Shown piece by piece: positions 33,350 to 44,111 of a stretch of 64,000 nt of DNA; within the stretch, counting starts at the first letter, position 1; every line of letters starts with the position of its first letter. The stretch is from Rhodeus uyekii (lineage: Eukaryota > Chordata > Actinopteri > Cypriniformes > Acheilognathidae), in assembly GCA_037043235.1 (NCBI GenBank), contig JAWRVZ010000074.1, positions 2,255,501 through 2,319,500 of the forward strand, read 5' to 3'. The translations under genes were made by a program, and so were the position numbers. The notes below the pieces were generated by a model, which saw nothing but the letters and a program-made list of their open reading frames with translations, searched no databases and was not told where the DNA came from.

Positions 33350-33914
33350 GGGGACCAAGAGTTCTAGCCCTCGGGGAGAACCCCTGGTTTTCAGCCACCG
33401 CTGCAGGGGTCTCGTGCACCGACGGCCCAGTGGGGTAACGCTGGAGCCGCTGCATGAGCCCTAACACCCTCCAAAAGTGTTTACATGTGAGTGGCTGCCC
33501 CTTGATACTCTTGATGGCTGAACGAAGGCCTGAATGCGCCCGGGGACGAGCCGAGCAGACATGGCCACTGAGTCCCAGTGACTCACAAGAAAGTGGTTCT
33601 CTGCGTGGGAGAAAGTACACTCTTCTTGGTGTTTTGCCCTAAGCGTCGAGAGACGAGAACCAAGAGTTCTTCCGCATGCTCAGGGTGCGTGGGCATCGCC
33701 CCGTGACCTTGATTGCGAAGCGGGTACCCCTCAGGGAGAACCCCTGATCTTTAGCCACCACCATTAGTGGCTGGCCCAGCTTGATGCTCTTAACGGCCAA
33801 ACGAACAGCCTGGATGCGCTCGGGGGAGAGCCGAGCAGACATGGCCACTGAGTCCCAAATGACTCCCAAGAAAGTAGATCTCTGCGTTGGAGAAAGTACA
33901 CTCTTCTTGGTGTT
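33350..33914 (-). repeat. Tandem duplication in DIRS RT/RNase H region
   Basis: Two copies of a segment containing GAGAACCCCTG, GAGCCGAGCAGACATGGCCA and GAGAAAGTACACTCTTCTTG, at 33350-33633 and about 33709-33914. The left copy has about 80 bp absent from the right one, so offsets vary from 280 to 359 bp. Both translate to the LSPERIQAVRLAVKSIKLGQ-type block. Confidence 0.75.
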
Positions 33915-33959
33915 TAGCCTTAACCCCAGCTCCTTTATGTGTGGGCACAGCATCTCGAT

Positions 33960-34226
33960 GTTGTGCTGCTAACTGCGGCGACTCGGCCAGGGTAAGCCAT
34001 AGTCGTCGACATAGTTTCGGACACGATAGTCCCTTGCAAGTGCAGCGGAGTTTAGAGCAGCGTCCCCTCCTAGGTGAACGTGCGGGGCGAGAGCGCCAGA
34101 CTGAAAACGAAGCAACGATACTGGTACGCCTTCCCCCCTGAAGGCGAACCACAGGAACTTCCCACTGTGGAAGGATGGAGACGAGGGATTATACGTCTCT
34201 GATGTCGACCGTGCCGGACCAGTCAT
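33960..34226 (-). pseudogene. DIRS reverse transcriptase palm (YVDD)
   Basis: The minus frame reads FHSGKFLWFAFRGEGVPVSL, HVHLGGDAALNSAALARDYR and VRNYVDDYGLPW. YVDD (near 34002-34013) is the RT active site with two Asp; the upstream FAFRGE block is typical of DIRS RTs. The frame changes at both ends. The fingers region upstream (34280-34560) is read in other frames (ASLKSELGV, ERDHRVCTPREQQVRVLQPV). Confidence 0.75.
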
Positions 34227-34559
34227 ACCTGATCCCTACTACGATCTGCTTGAGCGTAATATCTCATTCATTTAGAATTTTAGACACCTAACTCCGACTT
34301 AAGTGACGCAAATCCAGAATGAGCCGCAACCCTCCATCCTCCCTTGGAACTATGAAGTACCGGCTGTAAAACCCGGACTTGCTGTTCGCGAGGGGTACAT
34401 ACTCGATGGTCCCTTTCACCAGCAAAGTGTCTACTCCTTGTTCCATGACCGGAAATCCGGGTGGACTGCTCTAGGACCCTCCTTAGAGGGGGTGGTTTTC
34501 CCATGGCGGGCTGACTCTGGAGCTGCTCCTGGGAGACACCACCTTGTTGCGGCTTGGCG

Positions 34560-35590
34560 TCAGGGCCGCTTAGTCTTGGCCATCTTGGCATTCAGGACAA
34601 CCCTCAAATCACCCCTTCTACCAGCGGCATAGACTTGAACTTGTCGACCCGACCTTCCGGGGTCTACCGGAGGAAGGCGGGTAGCAACACTTTGTTTCTG
34701 AGTGGCCCTGTGTGAGGAGCTCTGAGACCGCGCTTGGCCGGCGGTCTCACGTGGAGGGCGGCGGGGAAGAACTTTACTGAACGCCGCCTGCTGTCGTGCA
34801 GCCCCCTGGAACTTGTCGACGACGCTTTTTACGCCATCGCCGAACAAGCCCGAAGGGGACAGAGGAGCGATCAGCAAAACAAATTTGTCCCTATCCTTCA
34901 TAGCTGACAAATTAAGCCATAAGCGTCTCTCCGTGGCCACCAGAGCTGCCATGGAGCGACTGACAGAGTAGACAAGTGGACAAATCCACGGTCCGGCGCA
35001 GCTCTGCCACTGCCTCCGGACCGATACCGCCGCCCTCGTTGAGGTCCCCTAGCAACTCAGCCTGATAAGCCTGCAGCAGTGTCGTGGTGTGTAGACACGC
35101 TGCGGCCTGACTAGAAGCTGAGTATGCTTTCCCCACCAAAGACGAGGTGACGCGCATCGGCTTGGAGGGGAGCGCCGGAGCTTTAATGGAGGACGCAGAC
35201 TGGGGCACGAGGTAACTCGCAAGAGCCTCGTCCACTTTCTGTATCCCACCATAACAATGACCTTGAGCCCCTACAAGATTGGTATAGATAGCACTGTTTG
35301 GTGTATGAACCTTTTCAGAGGCTGGCTTTCTCCAAGATCTAGATACCTCAGCATGTAAATCGGGTAGAAAGGGCATAGCTCGGCGCAGGGGAGTGACGCG
35401 AGCAGGCAGGTAACGCTCATCTAAAATACTTTTTCTAGGACGAGCGCTCCTGGTCTCCGCCGGCAAATCAATATCCAGACGTGAGACCGCTCGCGCCGCC
35501 ACCTCAACTAGCTCCTCACATGCCGGTGAGGAGGGTGCCTTCATCTTACAAAAGTCAGCACCTTGGTGCTGGAAAAAGCTCATCAAAACA
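34560..35590 (-). pseudogene. DIRS-type Gag-like protein (copy 2)
   Basis: Two overlapping frames. 34912-35590 repeats copy 1 (SILDERYLPARVTPL, LHAEVSRSWRKPASEKVHTP, TLLQAYQAELLGDLNEGGG). 34560-34952 carries the C-terminal part (ALVATERRLWLNLSAMKDRD, LSPSGLFGDGVKSVVDKFQG, then a basic Ser/Arg-rich tail). The N-terminal zinc-finger-like start (MCVICLGVEHA, CEHCEKF) lies at 35790-35900 on the other side of the tRNA-like block. Frames are shifted between pieces. Confidence 0.68.
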
Positions 35591-35710
35591 GGGCTCGAAC
35601 CCCAGTCTTCCACATAATAGGCAAACACAATATCCACTTTACCACAGCAGTTGTAGTAGCATACTGATAACACCAAGTGAATACCAAGTGAAGTGAAAGC
35701 TCCTCAAAGC
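35580..35710 (-). repeat. tRNA-like (possible SINE) block in DIRS gag
   Basis: Read on the minus strand it has a TGGTAAAGTGG stretch that fits a Pol III A box and GGTTCGAGCC that fits a B box, about 40 bases apart, as in a tRNA-derived SINE head. It sits where copy 2 departs from copy 1 of the gag leader. No poly-A tail or target duplication was seen, and tRNA folding is imperfect. Confidence 0.4.
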
Positions 35711-36299
35711 TGGGTCGTTGTTATTCAAGTCGGAAGAAACCACACAGGGCGTGCTTCTGAAACTTGAGAAGCCACGGCGACCTCATACAGACCGCCAGGC
35801 GGGAGCGGAGAGCATGCAAGGAGAACTTCTCGCAGTGCTCACAGCCTGCATTCTCAAGTGCCGACCGCGCATGCTCCACTCCCAAACAGATGACACACAT
35901 AACATGTGTATCCTTGCCCGTCTTAGTCTCAAAATCACTCTCACTCAGACACAGCACGCTGAAGACATTCAGAGCTGATGCGTCCGGGTTTCAGACGCGC
36001 TTTTATGCTCTTCTTCATGACGTCACCGGCACGTGCCGGCAGTGACGCATTCACACGCGTTCGTCTCTCATTGGTTGCACAGATCTTCACGTGACTGAAG
36101 CAAGGCTATTTCCCCTAGCGCTTTGACGCAGCTCGAGTTCCCTGAAAGGGAACTATTTTTGTTTGTTAAAATGCAGGGCGAGTGCTTTATGTGAAGGGCG
36201 AGTACGTTTTTAGGGTCACTAGTCCTGCAGGGGCGAGTGACCCTGGAATAATTCATCGAGGCCTGCCAGTGGTAGCAGGTAGTTAGTGCTGTATACATA

Positions 36300-37140
36300 T
36301 AGTCCAGTGTTGACTGTTAAAGTTAAGTGCGGTGTGTGGTATGCCATATTGTGGGAGTATGCTGTAGTGTATTATTTTTGAGTGTTCAATAGTCAGACAG
36401 CCTGTGGGAAAAAGCTGTCCTTGAGTCAGCTAGTGCGGGATCGGATGCTGCGAAGACGTCTTCCTGAGGGCAGCAGAGAGAGCAGTCTGTGGGATGGGTG
36501 GCTGGAGTCACTGGTGATTCTCCGGGCTTTCCTTACATACCACCTGGTGTAGATGTCCTGGAGGGAGGGAAGCTCACCTTCAACAATGTGGCTGGCAGTT
36601 CGCACGACCCTCTTCAGAGCTTTACGGTTGCCAGCGGTGCTGTTTTCAAACCAGGCAGTGATGCAGCCCATCAGGATGCTCTCTATGGTGCACATGTACA
36701 ACGATCTGAGGATGCTGGGGCTCATTCCAAACTTCCTCAGCCGTCTCAGGAAGAAAAGGCGTTGGTGTACCTTCTTTAGCACTGCGTCAGTGTGTGCAGT
36801 CCAGGTGAGATTCTCGCTGATGTTAACGCCGAGGAACTTAAAGCTGCTTACCCGCTCCACAGGTGTCTTGTCGATAGTGATGGGTCTGTGTTCTTGGCTC
36901 TGTCTCCTGAAATCCACCACCAGCTTCTTGGTCTTGTTGATGTTGAGTGAGAGGTGGTTCTCCTGACACCATTTAGTCAGATGGTGCTTACGATGATGCT
37001 TACTGTCACTTACAGAAGATCTGTTTAGTCCCAGAGTCTGGAGCTTCACAACAAGTGTAGTGGGCACTATGGTATTAAATGCAGAGCTGTAGTCCACAAA
37101 CAGCATTCGCACATATGTGTTCTTGTTTTCCAGGTGGAAG
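36300..37140 (-). pseudogene. Non-LTR retrotransposon RT lacking its active site
   Basis: A 228-codon open frame (36426-37112): MRMLFVDYSSAFNTIVPTTL, then directly LTKWCQENHLSLNINKTKKL, VDFRRQSQEHRPITIDKTPV, SFKFLGVNISENLTWTAHTD, LFFLRRLRKFGMSPSILRSL and IVEGELPSLQDIYTRW. The central palm block with the expected ADD motif has been deleted in frame between GLNRSSV and the LTKWC block (near 37010). It is well conserved otherwise, in a different LINE family from the L2-type copies nearby. It directly follows the DIRS terminus at 36150. Confidence 0.75.
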
Positions 37141-37599
37141 AGAGCAGTGTGTGGGGTGAAAGCAAAAATATGGTGATTTTTGTCAATGTTAGTCTGACTT
37201 TGTCATGGTCAAGGAAGTTCACATGGACCAACAGAGTTCTCTCTCCTTAAAAAGCACATGACTGGCTGCAGGTTTTAAGGTGGATTTATGAACAGAAGAT
37301 GTAAAAGCAGAAGAAGGTGGGATCTGGAATTTTATTCTCTGGGAATAGTCTCTGCTCCCAGAGGTCAGCGGCCTATGGTAACTCAAGCACTCGGAAGGAC
37401 AGTTTATGATCCATTATTTCATTTGCACATGCAACTGGCTCAGGGGCTGATGAAGAAACTATTCAAGTCTCTTATAACGCCAATACATTGCATAGATAAC
37501 ATATACACGATCATGTAGGTCATCAGAATACAAATTGATAGATACCAAGAATGATATAAAAATATATATACTTATATGGGATCTCAATCGAATGATAAT

Positions 37600-37910
37600 G
37601 TGATGACTAGACGAAGTCAAGATCAAGTCACCTTTATTTATATAATGCTTTTTACAATAGAAATTGTTTCAAAGCATCTTAACAGATATAACAGAAAAGT
37701 AATGCAACAAAGTTGATTTTGGCTGTACAGAAGCTCTATAAGAGCAGGCCAATCAATTATATTGACGAATATTAAGTGTTAAATGTTCCAGACTAAACAA
37801 GCCAGAGGCGACAGTGGCAATGAACCCAAAATTCATGAGGTGACAGAATGGAGAAAAAACATCCTTAGGAAAAGCCAGGCTCAGTCGAGGGAGCGGTTAT
37901 CAAGCTAACA
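37600..37910 (-). repeat. LINE-tail/SINE-like dispersed repeat
   Basis: Contains AAGTCACCTTTATTTATATA and a GGAAAAGCCAGGCTCAGTC-type motif, which I recognise as a 3' end shared by L2-type LINEs and dependent SINEs in cyprinids. No coding region is present. 37140-37600 and 37910-38040 hold no gene. Confidence 0.5.
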
Positions 37911-38044
37911 AAAGAGCAGTGTATGATTATGATATAGACAGCATTTCAGGTCAGAAGATTGGGACACTCACAAAATATTTTGTGTCCGCGGTTCCAGCTG
38001 ACCTAAATTATACATACCAACAAACAGCCAAACAATCATTTTAT

Positions 38045-38376
38045 TGTCATGTAATGTGCGGTGTGCGATGCTGAGACAGAAGGTGGAGAGAGAAGCTGGA
38101 TCTGATGCTGAGAACACTTTAATTCAAACTCAAAAACCAAAAAACTTCAATACAAACTCAAAACGGCACTTCTTTAGAGGAACAGGTATCCACACACTAA
38201 CAACACAACGTAACATTAACAACTGACAAGGACAATGACAAACAGCTGACGATACTAACGATCAGTGATTAGACACAGACAGGTGCAGGAAGGACATGAC
38301 AGAAGGGACCCGGATGTAAGTCCAGGACTTACACAGAAGGGACCCGGGTGTGAACAGACAGGACAAGAATGTGACA
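38045..38376 (-). mobile_element. Solo-LTR-like element, 332 bp
   Basis: On the minus strand it starts TGTCACATTCTTG and ends ACATGACA. Flanks TTTAT and TTTAC agree in 4 of 5 bases. Style, edges and size match 13988-14462 and 47807-48186. Inside, a GGGACCCGG motif occurs twice. Confidence 0.5.
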
Positions 38377-38943
38377 TTTACATGATTTTAATTATTTAAG
38401 TTAAACTTAAGTTGAGGAGGTTGTGTAGGAAGACTGTTCTAGAGTTTAGGTGCTAAAAGATAATCCATCTGCAGTTGATTTTGATATTCTAGGTATCATA
38501 AATTGGCCAGAATTTAGGGATTGCAGTAGACGCGAAGAACTATAATGTGTTAAGAGCTTGCTTAAGTACAATGGAGCTAAATCATTTAGAGATTTGTAAG
38601 TAATTAGCAAGAATTTAAAATGTATACAATGTTTAATAGGGAGACGATGTGATGGATACATTCATTTTTCCACATTTGCCATTGAGAGCATTTGTCGTAA
38701 TTTAAATATGTTTTTTAAATGGATGACTGCTGCTTTAGATTCTAGAAACATGACTTTCAAATGAAAAATTGGCATCAAAGAGCACACGCAAGTTTCTAAC
38801 TGATGACGAAGACTTGACAGAGCAGCCATCAAGAGTTAGACAATAGTCTAGTTTATTACATGCAGAAGTCTTTGGTCTAATAATTAGAATCTCTGTTTTT
38901 TTCATAATTAAGCAGTTGGAAATTACTAGTCATCCAATGTATA

Positions 38944-40140
38944 CACTCACCCAAAGGATTATTAGTAACACCTGTTCAAATTTTTATTGATTCAATTATC
39001 TAATCAACCAATCATATGGCAGTTGCTTCAATGCATTTAGAGGTGTGGTCCTAGTCAAGACAATCTGAATGTCAGAATGGGAAAGAAAGGTGATTTAAGC
39101 AATTTTGAGCATGGTTCTTGGTGCCAGATGTCCCAGTCTGAGTATTTCATTATCTGCTCAGTTACTGGGATTTTCACACACAGCCATTTCTATTTTTACA
39201 AAGAATGGTGTGAAAAGGGAAAAACATCCAGTATGCGGCAGTCCTGTGGGCAAAAATGCCTTGTTGATGCTAGAGGTCAGAGGAGAATGGGCCGACTGAT
39301 TCAAGCTGACAGAAGAGCAACTTTGACTGATATAACCACTCGTTACAACCGAGGTATGCAGCCAAGCATTTTTGAAAACACAACATGCACAAACTTAAGG
39401 CGGATGGGCTATAACAGACGAAGACCCCACCGGGTACCACTCATCTTCACTACAAATTTGAAAAAGAGGCTACAATTTGCACAAGCTCAAAAAATTGGAC
39501 TGTTGAAGACTGGAAAAATGTTACCTGGTCTGATGAGTTTCAATTTTGGTTGAGACATTGAGATGGTAGAGTCAGAATTTGGCGTAAACAGAACGAGAAC
39601 ATGGATCCATCATGCCTTGTTACTATTGTGCAGGCTGGTAGTGGGGGTGTAATGGTGTGGGGGATGTTTTCTTGGCACACTTTAGGCCCCTTAATGCCAA
39701 TTGGGCATCGTTTAAATGCCGCAGCCTACCTGAGCATTGTTTCTGACCATGTCCATCCCTTCATGACCACCATGTGCCCATCCTCTGATGGCTACTTCCA
39801 GCAGGATAATGCACTGTCACAAAGCCTGAATCATTTCAAATTTGTTTCTTGAACAAGACAATGAGTACACTGTACTAAAATGGCCCTCACAGTCACCACA
39901 GCTCAACCCAATAGAGTATCTTTGGGATGTAGTGGAACGGGAGCTTCGTGCCCTGGATGTGCATCCCACAAATCTCCATTAACTGCAAGATGCTATCCTA
40001 TCAATATGGGCCAAAATGTCTAAAGAATGCTTTTAGCACCTTATTGAATCAATGAGACGTAGAACTAAGGCAGTTCTGAAGGCGAAAGGGGGTCAAACAC
40101 AGTATTAGTATGGTGTTCCTAATAATCCTTTAGGTGAGTG
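38944..40140 (+). mobile_element. Tc1-like DNA transposon, 1197 bp, TA target
   Basis: TIRs CACTCACCCAAAGGATTATT and AATAATCCTTTAGGTGAGTG differ at one or two positions and are flanked by TA (38942-38943, 40141-40142). One transposase on the plus strand fills the element. Length is close to intact fish Tc1 elements with short TIRs. It is inserted into the LINE RT pseudogene, so is younger. Confidence 0.92.
39077..40106 (+). pseudogene. Tc1 transposase, frameshifted
   Basis: The start MGKKGDLSNFEHG is the usual Tc1 N-terminus; the paired helix-turn-helix follows in mixed frames (YKEWCEKGKTSSMRQSCGQK, DARGQRRMGRLIQADRRATL). Then RRMGYNRRRPHRVPLI and a catalytic domain in pieces: WSDE-like region near 39525, DPSCLVTIVQAGSGGVMVWG, YFQQDNALS (second Asp) and SPQLNPIEYLWDVVERELRA (third acidic residue, 39890-39945). 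At least four frame changes and a stop after NFG. The expected length is about 340 residues. Confidence 0.85.
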
Positions 40141-40707
40141 TATTCGGTTATGTTATGTATTCTGTTTATTTTGTGAATTGGTATGTTTCATCAGGGTGCG
40201 AATTAATATACAGCTGAGTATCATCAGCATAACAGTGAAAGCTAATGCCATGCTACCTTTGAGCTACAATTTTTAGGAAGCATGTACAGGGTGAAAAGCA
40301 ACAGTCCTATTACTGAGCTTTTAAGTACTCTGTACTGAACTTGTGATCCATATGATATCTATTAATTTGCCACTAGAAACTTTTAACGGTCAGATAAGTA
40401 TGATTTGAACCATACCAATACAATTTCACAAATGTCAACAGAAGTTTGTTCCAAACAATTTAGTTTTTTGGAACTAAGATCCAGTAACACTAACAGAGAG
40501 ACAGAAAAGGCAGATTTGAGATCAGCCTGTAATTAACTAATTCAATAGGATCAAGTTTCGCACGTAAGTTTAAAACATTCTCTCCAGCATGACCCCCAGT
40601 TTTCTTTAGACAAACGTTATTTTGTGTTTCCCTTGTCTTTGTTGGTTGTTGACATTACCTTTGTGTGTCATCGACGTCTTCATTGAGTCCTTTTTCTTTT
40701 TTTTAAT

Positions 40708-40867
40708 AAATGATGTTTTATTAACAAAGTTCGGGAGGAGCACGTTCAAATGATTAATACAATCAACACGTCATCAGCAATTACTCCTCATCCTATCAGC
40801 AGGAGAGGAAGTACGTATATATAGACACGTTTGACTCACCTACAGCTCTTTGACATTTTTCGGCATC
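40708..40867 (+). repeat. Split direct repeat A1
   Basis: 160 bp, identical to A2 at 46729-46888. It contains a TATATATAG motif (near 40815) that may serve as promoter TATA. It marks the left end of the Ngaro-like element. Confidence 0.9.
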
Positions 40868-43089
40868 TCGACAGTTTACGGCATTGTGGCTCCGCCTTCT
40901 GGTCGCTATACACCCGAAATCGAGCTCCACTCGTCAGATGGATTCTCCACGAAAACCTCCGGACCCAGTAGCGATCCCCATCCGCTCAACTCTATGCTAA
41001 CTATATTATATCACCCTCAGCAATACATCACGGGTGCCAGACCAAACAAACGGGTCCTAAGCAACAACAAGCAACGCACAGTAAGACTTGAGGCCTGTTC
41101 TCGCCACCAAGCAAACATCCGTATCCAGCAGCTCTACATCGGCTTTAATCGCTCCTGCCATTGAGAAAGGACGATAAAGCTGGTCGAGCTACAAGCTCGA
41201 CTCTCAGGCAATGCCGCTTCCTTCCTGCTAGCCAGGCCGCCGCCGCTGCCGCGAGCCTCAGCAGACCGCGCTGCAGCTTCAGCTCACACTCTCTCTGTCC
41301 GTCAGCTCACACAAACAAGAGCAGCTGTAATCCTTCCCGGCGCTTTATTTTGCATCGCTAAATCACGAGCAGTTGTGCCTCTCAATACTACTGTTCCGGG
41401 GAACCCACGTCTGAGATGTAATTGTTCTAAAGTAACGCGCTGCTTCCTCGCATCTCAAGCAGTAGCGCGCACCGAAGCCAGATCGCGCGCAGTACAGTCC
41501 GATCGCACGCGCCACTTCAGATCGCGCTCATTACAGTCGATCGCGCGCTCAGCCGCCCACACAAGAATCAAGTACTTATTGCCAACGCTGCCTTGTTGTT
41601 TCAACTTAATCGGCTATTAAGTGGACTCGCCGGAAAGAAACCATATGCACTTTCTATTTTTGAGCACATTTCCTTCATACTTCTCTAAACGGAATATGAT
41701 AAAATTACAGAGGTTACGATAGTAACCGGAGACGTTTTCCAACCGATCACTACATTACCAAGCCGCTGCTTACTTTTATACTTCCTGTCACCGTCAATGA
41801 GATGATATACCGTTTTTCCCGCATATATAATCCACAGACGCATTGTCTCTGTATGCTTGCATAGCTCGTGGGTTGCCATATGTAAAAAGTATTAAAGAAT
41901 TTATTTATAAACATATTAAATGTGTGATATATGTGCGAGACCTTTCTAATGTCAAAAACCCCATCAACAAATGCGAATTTAACAGTCTTTCATGCGGCTC
42001 CGCAGCCACGAGCTTTATTTTGAGGCTCATTATGCTGAACAGGTTGGCCACCCCTGTCCAAGATTGAGATGTACCAGTTTCACGATAAACTCTTCCTCCC
42101 AAGTTCCTTCATTGTATCCCACTGTCGAAAGGAGCTCTTGCACTCAACAAACACTGCAACCGAGCCTCCAACAACACCACGCGGTCACCAGCTCTTCCGC
42201 TCCGTTGTCGCACCCTATGACGCCGAGGCTTGCCTTCACCTCCACCATCAAGACATCCACCTTCTTGCCCAACTTCCTACGACACCTCAGCACTCGTATC
42301 AATAGTAAAGGAGGACGACCAAAGCAAATCAACTAGAATAGGTCTCGCTCCAGTCAGCCGTACCATCTCCAAATCAACTCTACCTTCAAAATGCCTCAAA
42401 CGTACGTTCCTTAAATCATATCTCTCCCTTGCAAACCAGATTTCCAAGCGTTAAGACGCAGCAGCACACTGCAGTTTTCCAGCACTGCACCTCACATGCC
42501 AGCATCTAGCGACAAACGCCGCCCTTTAAGTGCGAGCTTGCCTCCGCCAGCGGTGCAGGGTTAGCAACGGCAGCACGTACCTAACTTTTCCCCTATGTTA
42601 GGCCTGCAGCCCGCCCTTCCGATCCTAGTGTGAGGCTGCCTCCGCAAGTGGCTTCGCCCCTGGCCTTTCCCACCTAATTCTCTCCACCATGCTAATTCTC
42701 CTTTCATCCCGTTCTCTGCTATGCCATTCCACAAACACTGCTGCTTAGAACCACCTCTGTCGCCAACAACAGTTGAACGCAAATCCCAACTGAACTTAAG
42801 GCTGCTGCCACCAGAGGTGGACCTATTCCCAACCAGTACATCAATATTCAGAGTTGATATTTATCGACGCTAAATGTTCATTCTTCAAGCTTCCGCTTCA
42901 AACCACTCCCTCGGAGGATTACATGTGGAGTGGAAAAGTTCAAGACTTTCCACTCCACATGTGGTCTGCTCCACATGGTCTCTACCCACTACCACCGACT
43001 CGTAGTGCATTCCATTAACACCAAGAACTTCCAAGCCAGCTTCACCATGGGTTACCTAGGTGAAATCTACTTCTCACTGCCGAAACCTA
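40868..43089 (+). other. Unrecognised internal region of Ngaro-like element
   Basis: Plus-strand frames are open in patches (40850-41164, 41161-41361, 42069-42454) and rich in Ser, Pro, Arg and Ala, but no Gag or RT motif was recognised. 41690-42062 is a hAT-like fragment ending GGTTGGCCACCCCTG, related to 12360-12500, and includes GGTTACGATAGTAACCGGAG, which resembles the DIRS terminal repeat at 59041. The RT with its YxDD box appears to be lost. Confidence 0.5.
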
Positions 43090-44063
43090 ATCCTCTGCTC
43101 ATCAAAGGCATATCAAGAACGCAACCCACCAGCTCAGACACCAGACAACCAATCATGTTGGAAATCCGTATCCCTACTCTCCGCCAAGGATTCTACCCAA
43201 ATGTCGTCCGACCACTCAACGCCATGGTCGAGCCATATAGATTCCAGTTCCTCTGATTCCATCATCCAACCTCAAGCCAAATCCATCCATATTCTGACTC
43301 GTCAGCGCTGCACAACGAAAGTAAGAGAGACCAAACTGTAAGGCTTTCTTACTCCAACAGCAACAATCCTTCGTTGCCAACCTTCATTTAAGAGAGCAGG
43401 CCAAACTCCCATCCGACCCACTCTTCACTGAAGACTTAAATCACCCCACCACATGTCGTGTCCCAAAACCAGCAGATCTAAGCACTGGGCCGCAGGTCTT
43501 CGGAAGCTTCAGGAGTTACATTCGATCAAATCAATCTCTCCAGAAAAGGCTTTCACCGCCTCAAGAGACAACAGAAGTCGAGGAAATGGACAATCTCCAT
43601 CATCCAACACGCGATTAGTTCAGAGGAAGTTCTCCTTTTCCGCAGTAGTGATGCACCCCCTCACTCCCGCATGAGCTCAGTTCAAATAGAAATGATTCCA
43701 CCGCTGCCCCCATTTTCCCACTGCCGCAGCAGTGAAGCCATGTTCACACTGGCTTGGTTACCTCAGATGCTCATAACCCACCATCACATCCACTCAGCCT
43801 ACTTTCATTTCAGAAACTCGCAGGCTAAACTCCCATCCGTCCCACTCTCTATAGATGATTCCACCCCATTACAAGTTCCGGTTCCAAACTTCTTAAAGCT
43901 ACGCTACCCCAAACCGGATTCCCAACAGACCATTCATCCAGCCATTCATTTCGCACAGGTGCAGCAACCACGGCTGTGCAAGGCCTTTTCCCAACAGTAA
44001 TACAAGCATTGCGCCGCTGGTCTCCAGAAGCTTTCAAGAGCCACATCAGACCAAACAGATCGC
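43090..44063 (+). pseudogene. Ngaro-type tyrosine recombinase remnant
   Basis: Plus-strand pieces include LIKGISRTQPTSSDTRQPIM (about 43095-43155) and, in another frame, SFVANLHLREQAKLPSDPL. The clearest part is 43940-44050: HSFRTGAATTAVQG, PTVIQALRRWSPEAFKSHIR. HSFR is the H-x-x-R box, and the RRW follows at normal spacing. In this family a Tyr is expected two residues before the final Arg (YIR); here His occupies it. Several stops and frame changes lie upstream, so it is dead. It is followed immediately by the minisatellite. Confidence 0.65.
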
Positions 44064-44111
44064 ACATTCAAACAAGGTCTTCTGTTAAGCATCAGCTCCT
44101 CCCCACTTACA

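Larger units (their letters stand above)
31498..36150 (-). mobile_element. DIRS-like retrotransposon copy 2 (gag, RT, recombinase)
   Basis: Reading leftward on the minus strand: terminus and leader (35930-36150, same as copy 1), Gag (34560-35957), RT (33640-34226) with YVDD, RT/RNase H connection (33285-33953, internally duplicated), a LINE insertion (32003-33272), then recombinase (31500-31997). This domain order (RT-RH before tyrosine recombinase, no integrase, no protease) defines DIRS. The left terminus is missing where it meets a hAT pseudogene at 31497. Frameshifts throughout make it inactive. Confidence 0.78.
38400..40600 (-). pseudogene. L2-type LINE RT, interrupted by Tc1
   Basis: Minus strand, upstream part (40160-40600): LLVLLDLS-like, VWFKSYLSDR, LLLFTLYMLP, CYADDTQLYINSHPDE (active site YADD). 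Downstream part on the other side of the Tc1 element (38400-38940): KTEILIIRPKTSACNKLDYC, LTLDGCSVKSSSSVRNLRVL, HRLPIKHCIHFKFLLITYKS, LLTHYSSSRLLQSLNSGQFM and IPRISKSTADGLSF. Many stops make it inactive. The gap between the halves is exactly the Tc1 insertion. Confidence 0.75.
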
